A stretch of 64,000 bases of DNA from Hoplostethus atlanticus (taxonomy: Eukaryota; Chordata; Actinopteri; Trachichthyiformes; Trachichthyidae). Both the position numbers and the translations under genes were made by a program. The first letter of the stretch is position 1, and the number at the start of each line of letters is the position of its first letter. Below, in pieces: positions 1-11,500 of this stretch. The notes under the pieces were generated by a model. That model was not told the origin of the DNA, searched no databases, and saw only the letters and a program-made list of their open reading frames with translations. The stretch covers positions 4,407,001 through 4,471,000 of the forward strand of contig JAXDDX010000005.1 of NCBI GenBank assembly GCA_034670405.1, in the 5' to 3' direction.

Positions 1-120
1 TTCCCTCTCATGCGAGCCGTAACTGCTTTACATACTATATACATGTTGATACGAACAAATGTCTTTTACTGCGCCGAATAAAACACACACATACACACAC
101 ACACACACACACACCAGCGC
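1..120. repeat. Dispersed repeat copy 1 followed by (AC)n microsatellite
   Basis: Bases 1-82 are nearly the same as 3529-3617: both start TTCCCTCTCATG and end with GCCGAATAAAACACA. The left side is cut by the window edge. An (AC)n run with one AT interruption follows at about 82-114. I do not recognise the family. The two copies differ at a handful of sites, so they are a repeat and not a recent duplication. Confidence 0.7.
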
Positions 121-1317
121 TTCATATGAATCTGTGATACGTTGCATCACAGATTCTCTGTTCCTTCAACTTCTGACCAGTGAAGACATGAAGAGAGAAT
201 GCAAGGCCATGATATACAGCCGTTATTGCAACTCCATCCCCTGAGCAGACACACACACACACGCTCATCCCAACCGCATCGTGTTGTCTCTGGACGTAAA
301 TCAGACCTGTAGAGTCTGAGGCAATCGCTGAAGGAAAAAAAAGAGAAAGGCTGCAAAAAAACTGGAGAAATCATTACAGCCTCTCAACAGCCCACTTGGC
401 AGGGCTCATTCCGGTTAGCCATAAATCATTAAACCAATCATTAGTGTGAAAGGAACTTTTTAATAACCACTAATTTAGCTGATTTGAAAATAACATGTTT
501 ATTATTATTGGTTGAGGCTCTGAGGCCGTTTCGACAGGGCCGAGGAGGGTTTTTTGATTTAAGGGTCCACTCTGTTTCGGGACGGGGGAAGGAGGCGATT
601 CGGAGACAGTGACGTCAGTGTTCCCAAGGCGCTCTCGAGATTACCGAGCTTTACGTTCATTTTCCAACGTTGTTAACAAGACTTTGATTATGCTGCTTTT
701 TACTGTACATAAATCACTACACTCGCTCTACCATACACATCCACCGCGTAAACAGAGGTTGAGAAAAATCATGGTGATTTATGGCAAAAAAAAAAAGAGA
801 ACTTTTTTTCTTCCCCCCTGGGGGTCAAGTTACATTTTCCCCATGGTTGAATTGGAAAAACATCAACGCTTCATTAATGCATCAACTCATTACGTACCAT
901 GCTCAATTATGAAATAAGTCAATATGTCAATGTAATGAGAAAATATTTATCCCCCCAGTGCAAACACACTGATGATAAAACTATGTTGGTATTGTGCAGA
1001 TAGCCTGAGGTAGTCCTCAGATTTGGTACGAGCCAAAGGCCTGTTTATTATTCTTGAACCTCAGTCCTAAACATTTTTTTCTGTTATCTGCTCCTTCATT
1101 TATGTTACAATTAACTGTATTTGTCCGAACAATTTGTGTAGTACAAGTGGGTGGTGGGGGTCCGTGTTGGGAGGTTGCTGGAGACTGGATGGTTGGAGAT
1201 AGGTGGATAGGTTCAGGGGGTTCAGAGAGAGGTGTAGTGGAGGGTAAACCCGCCTAATGCACCTTTTTTTTTGCAGGATAGTTTAAAAGTTACATAAGGT
1301 CTTTTATATATAGTCTC
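121..1317. other. Unannotated intergenic DNA
   Basis: No gene is visible here. The stretch holds a short (AC)n run near 248-262, a poly-A tract near 785, a G-rich patch near 1150-1250 and otherwise single-copy-looking AT-rich sequence. The open frames present have no recognisable domain and are not supported. Confidence 0.5.
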
Positions 1318-1659
1318 TTAAAGCTGCACTAGGAAAGAATTTAATGCAAAAAGTCCACCCATCTTATCAGCCTAAATCACAAAGTAGGGCTGCAACAGAG
1401 AAGAGCGTGCCATCCCCCATAATTGAGACGTCGTAGATTCACTCTATTGGCCCAAATTACATTCCGGTGTCGGGTATGGTGGGGAAATCTAATCCAAACA
1501 GGAAGTGACTTGATAGTGGAATCCAAAAGTGTCTCCTAACAGCAGTGAGTGAGTGCTCCATCCAGAGAAAGCTGGACTCACAAACGTTAGATCTTTTTCT
1601 CACCTCACGGGATTTCTGGGTATCGAAGTCCTCAAAATTCAAAGTGCCATTACAATATA

Positions 1660-1863
1660 ATTGATCTTTTGTTTTTTAGTGGTGGGTTTTGCCTGATGGT
1701 GACCACTAACTGAAAATCATAGCTTACCCACATTTATATATAATATATAAATATATAATAAATATAAATATAAATATATAATAAATATAATTGATCTTTT
1801 GTTTTTTAGTGCCGGGTTTGGCCTGATGGTGACCACTAACTGAAAATCATAGCTTACCCACGT
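1660..1863. repeat. 130-bp direct duplication with AT-rich core
   Basis: A block of about 74 bp starting TTGATCTTTTGTTTTTTAGT occurs at 1660-1733 and again at 1790-1863, a period of 130 bp. The two blocks differ at only a few positions. The second part of the unit is a run of ATA/TAA steps at about 1734-1789. This looks like a recent tandem duplication, with the AT spacer perhaps expanded by slippage. Confidence 0.8.
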
Positions 1864-2261
1864 TTTTATTTACCACTAATACCTGACTTGCATTCTGTAC
1901 ATACTGCCGAAGCAAAAGCGAGGACTAAAAGTGAGGGCTTGTTGCAACAACCAGCATCGTATTCTAGCCATTGGCAGGGCCCGTCACAGAAAAGCACGTC
2001 TTTCCTTTTTTGCTGAGAGCGTCTTCTGTTTCCTTTATGCCAGAGAATAATAGAGCGTTGTTCTCTCTGCGCCGGGGAGCGAGGTAAACAAGATGAAGCG
2101 ATTGGGATGTGTACTGCATACCTGAGCAAGGTATCGCCGCGGGGCGTCCGTCACTGGTTATATGCTGGGGAAAAGAAATGCACGCTGCGGATGGTTGACA
2201 TGATACATTTCAGAGATTAGGTTTTGCCCAGTTCCTGTCAGCACTGTACGCAGGAGAAATA

Positions 2262-2485
2262 TGGGTAACACTTTATAATAAGGGTACACAAATAAACACA
2301 AATGAATGCATCAGTTCATGAATGAACTATCAGGAATTCCCAAAGCTCACCATTAACAAATTAATGAGTCATACCTTCATTAGTGTGGTGACTTAATGTA
2401 TTTGTACATAATGATTGTCCATTAATTAATGGTATTAACTAACAGATATAACTAATATATTAATTCATTAGGGGGATCAGGCACA
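2262..2485. repeat. Probable teleost dispersed repeat (GGTAACACTTTATAATAAGG type)
   Basis: The block begins with GGTAACACTTTATAATAAGG, a string I associate with repeats common in fish genomes. It continues as AT-rich sequence with many TTAAT and CATTA steps. The family and the exact ends are uncertain. Confidence 0.45.
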
Positions 2486-2939
2486 AAAAAAGACAGACCA
2501 ACCAGTGCAGGCAGTCCACCAACAGTGACGTATGATTTAACTTTCCTGAAGACACAGGAATTGCAGAACCTGATTCCTCTTCTCTTCATACACAATGCAG
2601 GTAGACGCCTGCACAGATCCACTCTATTGTCGTCACACAAGCCAGAGCTCTCTGCAGTGTATTTGTGTGCAGTTGTAAGTGTGGTGTACATCCACATGCC
2701 CAAAGGCGGACTACCAGTGATTTGTGTTCTTCCCACTGGCGGCAAAACAGTACGTTTCCCTTTAAGCAGCATTGGAAGTGTAATGTTGTGAGTTGCCCCA
2801 TTATACTTCAGGGAGTCTTTTCACAACCTCACAACAAGCAATCCAACATTCCTGGACTTGCTGGCAAGAGCTGATCCTGAAGCAATGCTGGAGCTGGGTT
2901 TAGGGGATGACATAATGACTATAGGGAAAGATTTCGGGA

Positions 2940-3160
2940 CCCCGAAAGCTGTGAGGCAATAGCCCCACAGCCAGAAGGTCATGGGCTCTATTCCTGGCCC
3001 TCTCTGTGTGGAGTTTGCGTGTTCTCCTGGGTTTCCTCCCACGGTCAGGTGGATCGGAGACTCGTAATTTCCGATAGGTATGAATGGGAGTGTTTATATT
3101 AGCTGTGTTGGTCCTGTGATGGACTGGTGGCCTTATTAGCTACTTGATATCCATATATTG
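2940..3160 (+). mobile_element. SINE-like or degenerate interspersed repeat
   Basis: The stretch contains the run CTGTGTGGAGTTTGCGTG followed by TGGGTTTCCTCCCACG and, about 80 bp later, CCTGTGATGGACTGGTGGCC. These are hallmarks of a very abundant teleost interspersed repeat. It lacks clear ends and is probably an old copy. No protein is encoded. Confidence 0.55.
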
Positions 3161-3194
3161 GATGGTTGGTTGTTTAGACTGTGAGTAGATCCCG

Positions 3195-3400
3195 ACAAGG
3201 TAGGCCTACAGAGGGGTGGAAAATAAAAGAGTACAAAAATATCCTACTCAAGTAAAAGTACTGCTACTTTGCTACTGTTACTTTGTTATTTTACTATTTT
3301 ATTTTATTTACTACTTATTTTACTATTTTTAAGTAAAATTACTGGTGTGAACATCTACTTAAGTAAAAGTAAGTGTTCTAAAAGTGTTCTAGACTGTTGA
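3195..3400. repeat. AGTAAAAGTA-rich dispersed repeat
   Basis: The segment is rich in CTCAAGTAAAAGTACTG and its inverted form (TTTTTAAGTAAAATTACT). It resembles a common fish repeat built on this motif. No ends or coding capacity were defined. Confidence 0.45.
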
Positions 3401-3528
3401 GTGTTCATGTCATCATTCACTCTGATTTAAGCATTATTCATTAACGTTTTTACAATGATTTTTCTTTCGCAATTAGCTATGCAGTTAGCTAGCGAAATAG
3501 CTAGACAACAACCGGGCTAGCGTAAACA

Positions 3529-3617
3529 TTCCCTCTCATGCAAGCCGTAATTGCTTTACATACTATACGCATGTTGATACACACAAATGTCTTTTTCTGT
3601 GCCGAATAAAACACATG
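3529..3617. repeat. Dispersed repeat copy 2 (matches 1-82)
   Basis: Near-identical to the left edge of the window, including the GCCGAATAAAACACA tail. It lies just after a cluster of TTAGCTAGC-type steps (3470-3525). Confidence 0.7.
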
Positions 3618-3749
3618 CACCCCAACGTCCATCAAAGCTGTAGTTTGATGGATGGGTTTTTGAGTAATGCTGACTAAAAGGGATAAATGTGAGAATTTAA
3701 TGTTGCAGTTAGCTAACTCAAGGTTTCCTCCACATGCTAGCGCAGGTGA

Positions 3750-5090
3750 AAACCTGCTGAAAACTTAGACCAGAGAGCCTGTCCAGGAGGCTGGATGCTC
3801 TTTGTCCAAGTGGGAGCAACATACTGTAGGAAGTGATGTCATGGCATTGGGGGGGGGGGTGATATGAGGTAATTCTGACTGAAATAAGGGGATGTAGAAA
3901 TAGCTGTCACATCATAACACTCTCCTAGGGAGTGTTGGTCAATGAAGCCTGACAACAGCTTATTCCAGAGCAAAAGTTAGAGAGTAGGAGTTGGAGCTTT
4001 TGAAGCGAGAACTCAATGAACTGAGAAAAGAAAATCAACAACTGGTATCGCCTGAGGAATTAAATAGGACACTGGAATGGAGTGGAACAGTAAAACCTGA
4101 CAATCTTCCACAGAGCTGATAGTGGATACAGCTCTGTACATCTCACCCAGGATTTGCTCCTTTGCTCCTGCTCCATGGCCTTTGGCTACCGTGGCAATAA
4201 GGATAATAGCGTTATAACATTATGACATAGCATAACTGTGTAAATGCTATCTTCCGCACCCGATTCGTCCTCCTCAAATCCATGTTGTAGTGGACATATG
4301 CGCACATATATATAATGCGCATATGGGCGGCTTCCCTAGAGGGTTGCAGATCACGGGTCTTGCAGGTCTTACACTACGGGGCCACAGACACGTTCATTGG
4401 ATTGTCAGAGACGTGGGGTGGGATTTCCAGTGAAAACATTACCTCATGTTCCTTCTGGCACTATATCCAATTCACCCAAGATGGACTAATTTAAAGAGAG
4501 GTTAGCAGAGCAAGTTCACTGGTACCGGCATCTCTATGACCTGTCTTCTAGTGATTATGAAAAATTGAAAACTACAAATTCCTAGCAAGGATTTGCCAAA
4601 ATTCTGTAATGTGATACTGAAGAATGTATGTATTTCTAGGTTTAGGAAGCTAGTTTAGGATTTTGCACATTTTTAAATTTGCTTCACATTTACTGGACGG
4701 TTCAATGGAATCTAATGAAACCAACACACAAAAACACAGTTGAAGATCATCAGGGAGTGGTTGGCTACAGTATATCATGTTGGACTCATGCAGGTGTATG
4801 TGAAGATTAGAGGAAGAGGATTGCCATAGTGGCTCTCATGTGTCCCAGCTGGGGCTCACAGGACATTTTTTTGATCTCCTTTCTCTTCTAGTAAGTCTTG
4901 GGAATAAAACATTTTAGTCTCTATCCTGCAATAATGAAGGCTTAGGCTAGAGCACCTGGGTAGAGCAGGTGACAGACAGCCATATCATTTATCCTCATAG
5001 TCTACAAGGTCACCATGTTCCCAGACACGTACAGTATAGAGAGCAAGCACTGAAATATCCATTGCATACTCAGTGAATATAACCACTTCT
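3750..5090. other. Unannotated intergenic DNA
   Basis: No gene is visible. The stretch contains a G run near 3850 and an alternating ATATGCGCATAT-like patch near 4295-4325. It otherwise looks like single-copy AT-rich sequence. Confidence 0.45.
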
Positions 5091-5094
5091 TCAG

Positions 5095-5375
5095 AAAAAA
5101 AAGTGAAAGCCTGAATTTCTCCATTTAGGCCAACATTAAAAATGTTCATGCTTCCTTGTGTGGAATCTGGTCAAAATGTCTCATTAGAGTCAACTCAGGT
5201 TAAGAGCTTCCTATAGACAACCAGTTAAGTATCGATCAATTCTGCAATAAATATGTAATCAAACTGCATAATATCCATCATATCAGAGGTGGACGACACT
5301 CATTGGCCAATATCTGATTTTTAATAAAAGGCCAATATCGTCTCCATATATAACCCTATCCTAATGTATATATTG
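5095..5375 (+). mobile_element. TIR element family A, 5'-truncated copy
   Basis: It shares the blocks AAATATGTAATCAA, CATATCAGAGGTGGACGAC and TTTTTAATAAAAGGCCAATA with copies at 16340, 25005, 32385 and others. The right end reads into a short decayed terminal repeat near 5355-5375. It is non-coding. The family is judged a non-autonomous DNA transposon because complete copies elsewhere end in inverted repeats. Confidence 0.65.
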
Positions 5376-6265
5376 AGTGTCTTGACAAAAGCTGCTTAGG
5401 GACCCACTTTTACCTCCCCGATCCCTCAGATCCCTCTTCACCAGTCCCTCCTAGAATCATGTTCTAGGCTTTGTGACTCTGGAATTGAACTAATGTCTGT
5501 TCAGTCACTTAGTGCACACATTTTCCACAATGCTGCAATGTGTTCAACACATTTTCAGATGGAAAATAACAAAGGTGGAGTAGGAATTCAACTCGGTGTC
5601 GTGTTCACACCAGATTATTCAGTACCACTATGATGTTTTTTTCTTTCAGTGCCAAAGCGCGTTTTATGAGAAGTATGAGCATGGATTATTTGTCTGCCAG
5701 AGTAGTGCCCATTAATCACCCCTTCCACCTACAGTATTGGTCTCATTCCCGTTTCCTTTCCCTCGATAAGACACTGAACTCCCAGACATTCCCAGCAGTT
5801 AAAACATATTCTCCACAGTTATCACCTCAACCTGGGACATTAACAGCAGCAGTATTCATCCAGGCTCAAACTATGATGTCTATTTCCTCACTCAGAGGAT
5901 CCTCACCAGCTTCATGGCAGATACTGTTGCATCAAACCATTTTTAATCAGGAACAATATTGTCAAAACAGTACACAAAATGTAGATGTTCAAAAAAGAAA
6001 AAACAGCAGTTTATACTACATTCAGACCATATTGGAATGAATAATTGTTTGGTTTGAAAACAATAGTAAGTAATCAGCACTGTCTATAATAATGTAAAAC
6101 AAAACTGAGAATATGTAAATCGTTCAAAAGTCAGTAAGGGTAAGTATGTATGATGTATCAGAAATTGTAGTAACTCAATGTTTTAATGGCCATGGGTGTT
6201 TTATTGTAATCTCCCTCTTTCAGAAACCACTAAGGAGCAAGGTCACTGCCACAATCTAAAAGCGT

Positions 6266-7290
6266 GAAGTTTTGAAAGTTTGAAGCTCAGTTTTGAAAGG
6301 TTGAAGCTAGTTTTGAAAGGTTGAAGCTCTGTTTTGAAAGGCTGAAGCTAGTTTTGAAAGGTTGAAGCTCAGTTTTGAAAGGTTGAAGCTCAGTTTTGAT
6401 CTCTCTTTTTCTAATTGTTTGTTCTTGTCTTCAGTGATCCCTTGTGTGCCTCCTTCCTCGTGTCTCCCCTCCGAAACCCACCAGCCTGCCAGTCTCCCCT
6501 GTTCCTGCCTCACCTGCCTGCTCCAGCTCCTGTCTGCTCCCGTCGCTCCTGCCTCATCTGCTTGCCCCAGTTCCATCCAGCCCAGCCACTGCACCCCCCA
6601 CCTTCCCATCACCTGCTCCCTCAAATAAATCCTCTTTTCTCATACTCCCTAGTCGTGGTCTGCATCTTGGGTCCAGAATTAACCGCAATCCTGACAGAAG
6701 CTCTGTTTTGAAAGGCTGAAGCTAGTTTTGAAAGGTTGAAGCTTTGTTTTGAAAGGCGGAAACTAGCTTTTGAAAGGTTGAAGCTTTGTTTTGAAAGGCG
6801 GAAACTAGGTTTGAAAGGTTGAAGCTAGTTTTGAAAGTTTGACGCTCAGTTTTGAAAGCTCGAAGCTCAGTTTTGAAAGGTTGAAGCTAGTTATGAAAGG
6901 TTGAACCTCAGTTTTGAAAGGTTGAAGCTAGTTAAGAAAGGTTGAACCTCAGTTTTGAAAGGTTGAAGCTAGTTTTTGAAAGGTTGAAGCTAGTTTTGAA
7001 AGGTTGAAGCTCTGTTTTGAAAGGCTGAAGCTAGTTTTGAAAGGTTGAAGCTCAGTTTTGAAAGGTTGAAGCTCAGTTTTGAAAGTTTGACGCTCAGTTT
7101 TGAAAGATCGAAGCTCGGTTTTGAAAGGTTGAAGCTCGGTTTTGAAAGGTTGAAGCTTGTGAAAGGTTAAAGCTAGTTATAAAAGGTTGAACCTCAGTTT
7201 TGAAAGGCTGAAGTTAGTTTTGAAAGCTTGAAGCTAGTTTTGAAAGCTCAAAGCTCAGTTGTGAAAGGTTGGAGCTAGTTGTGAAAGGTA
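6266..7290. repeat. 20-bp minisatellite, AGTTTTGAAAGGTTGAAGCT, interrupted
   Basis: About forty degenerate copies of a 20-bp unit (consensus AGTTTTGAAAGGTTGAAGCT) run at 6266-6400 and 6702-7290. Variants replace CTCAG with CTAG, CTCTG or CTTTG. The array is split by about 300 bp of unrelated C/T-rich sequence. Short open frames across it are an effect of the repeat, not genes. Confidence 0.9.
6401..6701. mobile_element. Unique insert within the minisatellite
   Basis: A pyrimidine-rich block interrupts the 20-bp array. It has AATAAA near 6625 and ends with GTCTGCATCTTGGGTCC and CCTGACAG just before the array resumes. An AATAAA plus such an end suggests a solo LTR or other retro-derived fragment, but I could not define a target-site duplication or terminal repeats. 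The class is unproven. Confidence 0.4.
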
Positions 7291-7309
7291 TGAAAGAAGA
7301 TAAGCTAAG

Positions 7310-7470
7310 ATGAACGTTATTGAGCCCCCGGAGGGGAAATGGTGCTGTTACAGCAGCAGTGAGATACAATAGGGTATGAATATGGATAGGGTAAGAACTA
7401 TACAAATGGTATGTACAAAAACAGTGTGCAAGTGTACTGACAGTGTACTATGGTGTGGGTAGTAGGATTA
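7310..7470 (+). repeat. Retroelement 3'-end-like fragment
   Basis: It contains TTATTGAGCCCCCGGAGGGG followed by AAATGGTG and CAGCAGCAGTGAGATA. A matching layout (TTTAATGACTCCAGTTGGGA, then AAATTGGG and CAGCAGCAAATAGTAATAG) occurs at 27708-27780. This resembles the untranslated tail of fish LINE-type repeats. The family was not assigned. Confidence 0.45.
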
Positions 7471-7771
7471 TTACTTTGCACTAACAAGCTCCCTGACCCT
7501 TCAACCCTGCACTTTCCACAGTGAAGTAATGTGCCAGAGATGGATTGGGAGAGGTGGATGGGAGAGGGGGGGTGTCTCCAAGGACCTCATATGTCACTGC
7601 CGTGTTGATAACTTGCATATATGCCCCCTCACATTCAAGCCCTGTGATGTCCACCAGTAAACTACACCCCATCAGTCAGAGAAAGGAGATTTATGATATC
7701 CAACCACCCCACGCCTCACCACCATAGTCACCCAGCTGTTCTCCCTCTGTTATGGCTTACTTCCTGCATTC

Positions 7772-8166
7772 TTAAAGGTGCTATGTGTATCATTTTAACA
7801 TCAATAAATCACTATCAAATACATTTTGAGACATTAGTATAATCACTATAAACAAAGATCATCTCTTAGATCTTAGTAGATTTGCAGCCTCTACCAGCCG
7901 CTACACTGCATATTACATTGTGACCACCAGGTCGGATTTGGAGGGAAATCTGCTACATTGCTTTATTGCACAAAACAGCAAGAGGGCGCTGTTCTTCCAG
8001 TGCTAACGGAGCTAAAGCTTTCAGAGTTTCTGGCAATGGCAGATGGTGGAAGGAGTGATAGCCCAATGGAAAAATCACTTCCAACATGTTGATCCTCATA
8101 ATGAAAACAAAAAGAAAACCTTTGACCAAAGAAGCAAAGATCCTCTTTGTGACAGGAAGCAACAGG
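7772..8166 (+). mobile_element. TTAAAGGTGC-type MITE, right end missing
   Basis: It starts with TTAAAGGTGCTATGTGTA, the same kind of terminus as the complete element at 18532-18811. It shares AGAGGGCGCTGTTCTT, GGCAGATGGTGGAAGGAG and GACAGGAAGCAACAGGG with 28150-28614. The expected right inverted end is absent, because the copy breaks into the element at 8181. It is non-coding. Confidence 0.65.
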
Positions 8167-8180
8167 GTTTTTTTTTTAAT

Positions 8181-8523
8181 CCAATTATTTTGAGATCACA
8201 ACATAATTATCTCGAGATAATGGTTTTGCTGAAATCACAACTTGATTGTCCCCTTGCTGTTGAGAGGCAAGCCAGTTAGCCTGGTAGTGTAGCCAAAGTG
8301 TAGAGCGACTTAAGTGGAATTGACAATGTCAGAAGGTGAGACAACAATTGATCAACGCATCAGATTTTTTTTAATCAATATCTGACACAGGCGCAGAAGA
8401 AGACTAGTCAGGCAAGATAATTAAATCGTGATCTCGATAAAATGGATTTTTGTTATCCCCAAGATAACAAGATAATTAAGTCATGATCACAAGAAAGCAA
8501 AGTTTGAGATCTCAAAATAATGG
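8181..8523. mobile_element. MITE-like inverted-repeat element (GAGATC ends)
   Basis: The left end CCAATTATTTTGAGATCAC is mirrored by the right end GAGATCTCAAAATAATGG. The interior holds several GATAATTA and ATCTCGAGAT steps. This fits a non-autonomous DNA transposon of about 340 bp. The target-site duplication is unclear. Confidence 0.6.
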
Positions 8524-11500
8524 TACATAAAAATAATATTTACCCACTTCCATTAGACCCCCAAAATCCACTGACCTTTCTAGTGTTAAAGCTAGAGTTT
8601 TTTGTGTGTGTGTGTGGGGAGGGGGGTCCCTCTGGGGAAAACCTTGTCACCTGTCAGCAAGAGCCATTCAACATCGCATATATCCTGTAACCCAAGACCC
8701 AAGAGTCCTCGATCATGATCTCTCTTTTCCTTTTCACTCTCACTCTCTCTCTCCATCTGCACCCACCCATCACTCTTTCTCCCTTTGAAATGAAGCCACT
8801 CCTGTTGCAGAGGGGCTCAGTCAGGGTCCGGGCTCTTTAATATCCTGGCTGCAAGATTCCCCTTCTTCACTTAGCATCGCCCGCTGCCCGGCGGCGACAG
8901 GAATAGAAAATCCCGGGGCGGATGCTAGAGGATCCTGGAGAGCAACAGCGGGTCTGCCGTGTCATTCTGGGAAATCTCCTCTGGCTGCTGTGCTGACAGG
9001 GATGAAAATGATAGTCAGCCAGCTGCTACCAATGTACCTGAGCAGGATTATACTCAATACGGCTTGAACAAAAATAATGGAAATCAATTTGGTGTAGCAC
9101 GGTGTGTGAAACTCGCCATACCTTATTGCCTAAGTGAGTCCAGATGTGATCATGTAGGTTTTATCATTATAACGAAGAGCAAAGATCATGCAAAATTTAG
9201 TGTTTGGTGACCTACATCTAATAATTTATCACATTGACTAAATAGTATCTTGGCAGTCATCAGTCATTTCTACTGTGTCTCCAAAGATACAGCAGATTTG
9301 GAGGTTTTGGTAGCAAACGATATTAGATGGAGGGACTGTGGCCTAGTACAGATCTGTTAGGTGGCCCCTTGACATGTAAAAGCTTTGGTTTAGTGAATTG
9401 AGGCCCCTGACAAAAAGGTAAAAACAGAACTGAAAATAACTTAAGGAGAGGAAGAAGAGGAAAAAGCTAGAGTGCCAGGACAGTTTAAATGTCATTCATT
9501 TCGCTTTACATTATAGCGATGAGCTCACTGTATAAGTGGAAGTTATATAATGAGTTTGGCTAGCGGACAAATAAGTGAGAAGCTGAATGAAACTGAGGCT
9601 ATTTTGTTAATCAGTGAGAGGCAAGGCCCAGAATGAATCTTTCCTGCTTCTCGATTCTCCCGTGTTGAGAAATGAAAAAGAGCACAAGGGAAAAAATAAT
9701 AAATAATCTTTTTTCCCTGCGTGTTCGATTTCAAAGCGAGGTGATAGGAAAGGGTCGGGATGTGGCGCTAGGGTCCCCTGGGAGGGACCGTCCGACTCTA
9801 ATGATGGGAACACGATATTGGGATCGAAGGACAGGGAAGGAGAGCCAATTAGATCAGGAACCACCCAACCTCTCCTCTCCTGGAAGATAGTGAATTTCAC
9901 ATGACAAAACAAATCCTTCTGGATTTGGAGCTGCAGTTGATCAATTCCAGCGACATAAATCCTCTTCAGACTCGTCCATCTGTTAAGCAAGCGCTTCCAA
10001 CGATTCGAGATCCCATCGTTGAAATTTTCATTTCAGTAGTAGTTTTGGGGCATTTCTATTATGTAAAAATTGTGTTGCAATTGATTTATTATGCTGTATG
10101 TTGCATCAGTTTCACTCGCCCTTTTGTCTTTTCTCTGTCGGACCTCTCTGGGTTCCTGCTCTCCAGCCATTCTCCATGACAGGTCCATCCAAACAAAGAG
10201 CAAAGATCCATTCCAGAGGGCGTCCTCTATCCAAAATCAACCCGAGCGGAGCCTGTGCCGTGCAAAACGACGTGACGACCAGCTCCCTTCGCCCTTTTTT
10301 ATTTTCCAAAAATACCGTTGGAAGTTGGCAGGAGCACAAGTGTGACCGCTCACAGCTCAGAAAACACTGCACCCCCGCCCCCCCCTCCACCTTTTTTTTT
10401 CTCTCCTGTGTAATGGAAACCTGTCTGATGTCGGGACAGCCACAGAAGCGCTGTGTTATGGTTAAATCAGAGGCCCGGGGAGAAGCAGGTGCTTCCCCGG
10501 CTCCCTGGGGAGACACGTTCGCCCCCCGAGCGCTGGTCTAGGATCAGCTTTCCCTACCCCGCGTCTGACCTCAACCGCTATGAGCTAATGAGCAAAACTT
10601 TCCCCGGACCAGCGCTCGGAGGCAAAAATCAACCCCGAAGCTTTCCTGCACCGGCAGCAGGTCAGCTTACACAGAGGCGGCACTGTTATGGGGATGAGGC
10701 ATCGGTATGAAACAGGGGTGTCGGGGTTACTGAGAATGAAAACCTTTGAAAGCCAGAGAGGGACCGTTCAACGAGGCCGTAAAGACGGTAATTTATTCCT
10801 CGGGACAGATACAGCTGTTTCGTTGGCCCAATTTGGTAAAGCCAAACTGCACTGTAACATTACGCTGTCCCCGTTGACCTTTGTGCTGACATGCATGCTT
10901 CTAATTTTCTCAGCAAGAGAAGAGAATGGAGAATACATCCATCCACATCAAAGCCTGAAAATAAAACGGCATTGCCAGAAAATTCCTTGGCCTCCTGTGA
11001 GCATTCCTGTAAATCCAAAACTTCTGTTTCTATGCTGTAGGTATTGGGGGATTACAGAATATATATATACAGAAAATACAGGAAGAGATACTGAAAGTAA
11101 AGCAGCTGATTGGATAGGTCCAGATGAACATGGGCTGAAGGTAATGGTATTGTTCCTCCCATTATCTGGCGTGTTAAAGGTTCAAGCGTGTTTACTTAGG
11201 TTTTCTCTCCATAAAAGAATTTACGGTCAGCCGTACTTTCATGTCGGTTGAGTTATGTGGCGCTCTCTGGCAAGGGCTGCAGGAGGGGGGCTTTGATGTG
11301 AAGCCATAAAAGCTAGGAGAGAGCGGCCAAGGCTGCATACTGTATTGTAGGTTGACGCAGGATACTAAGGTCATGGGAGTCATCGGCAGCGCACTGTACT
11401 CCGGGGGCGAAGACAGGCAACGGTGATCCCACGTAAAAAAAAAAGAAGAAAAAATCCTTGCGGTCAGAGATGCTCTTAACTCTCCGGGTCGAAAGTTTCC

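Noticed and set aside
5630-6040. 136-codon open frame on the + strand
   Set aside because: No recognisable homology and AT-rich intergenic surroundings. Not supported as a gene.
10688-11251. 187-codon open frame on the + strand
   Set aside because: No domain, signal peptide or resemblance to a known protein, mixed composition, and no splice context. Most likely chance.
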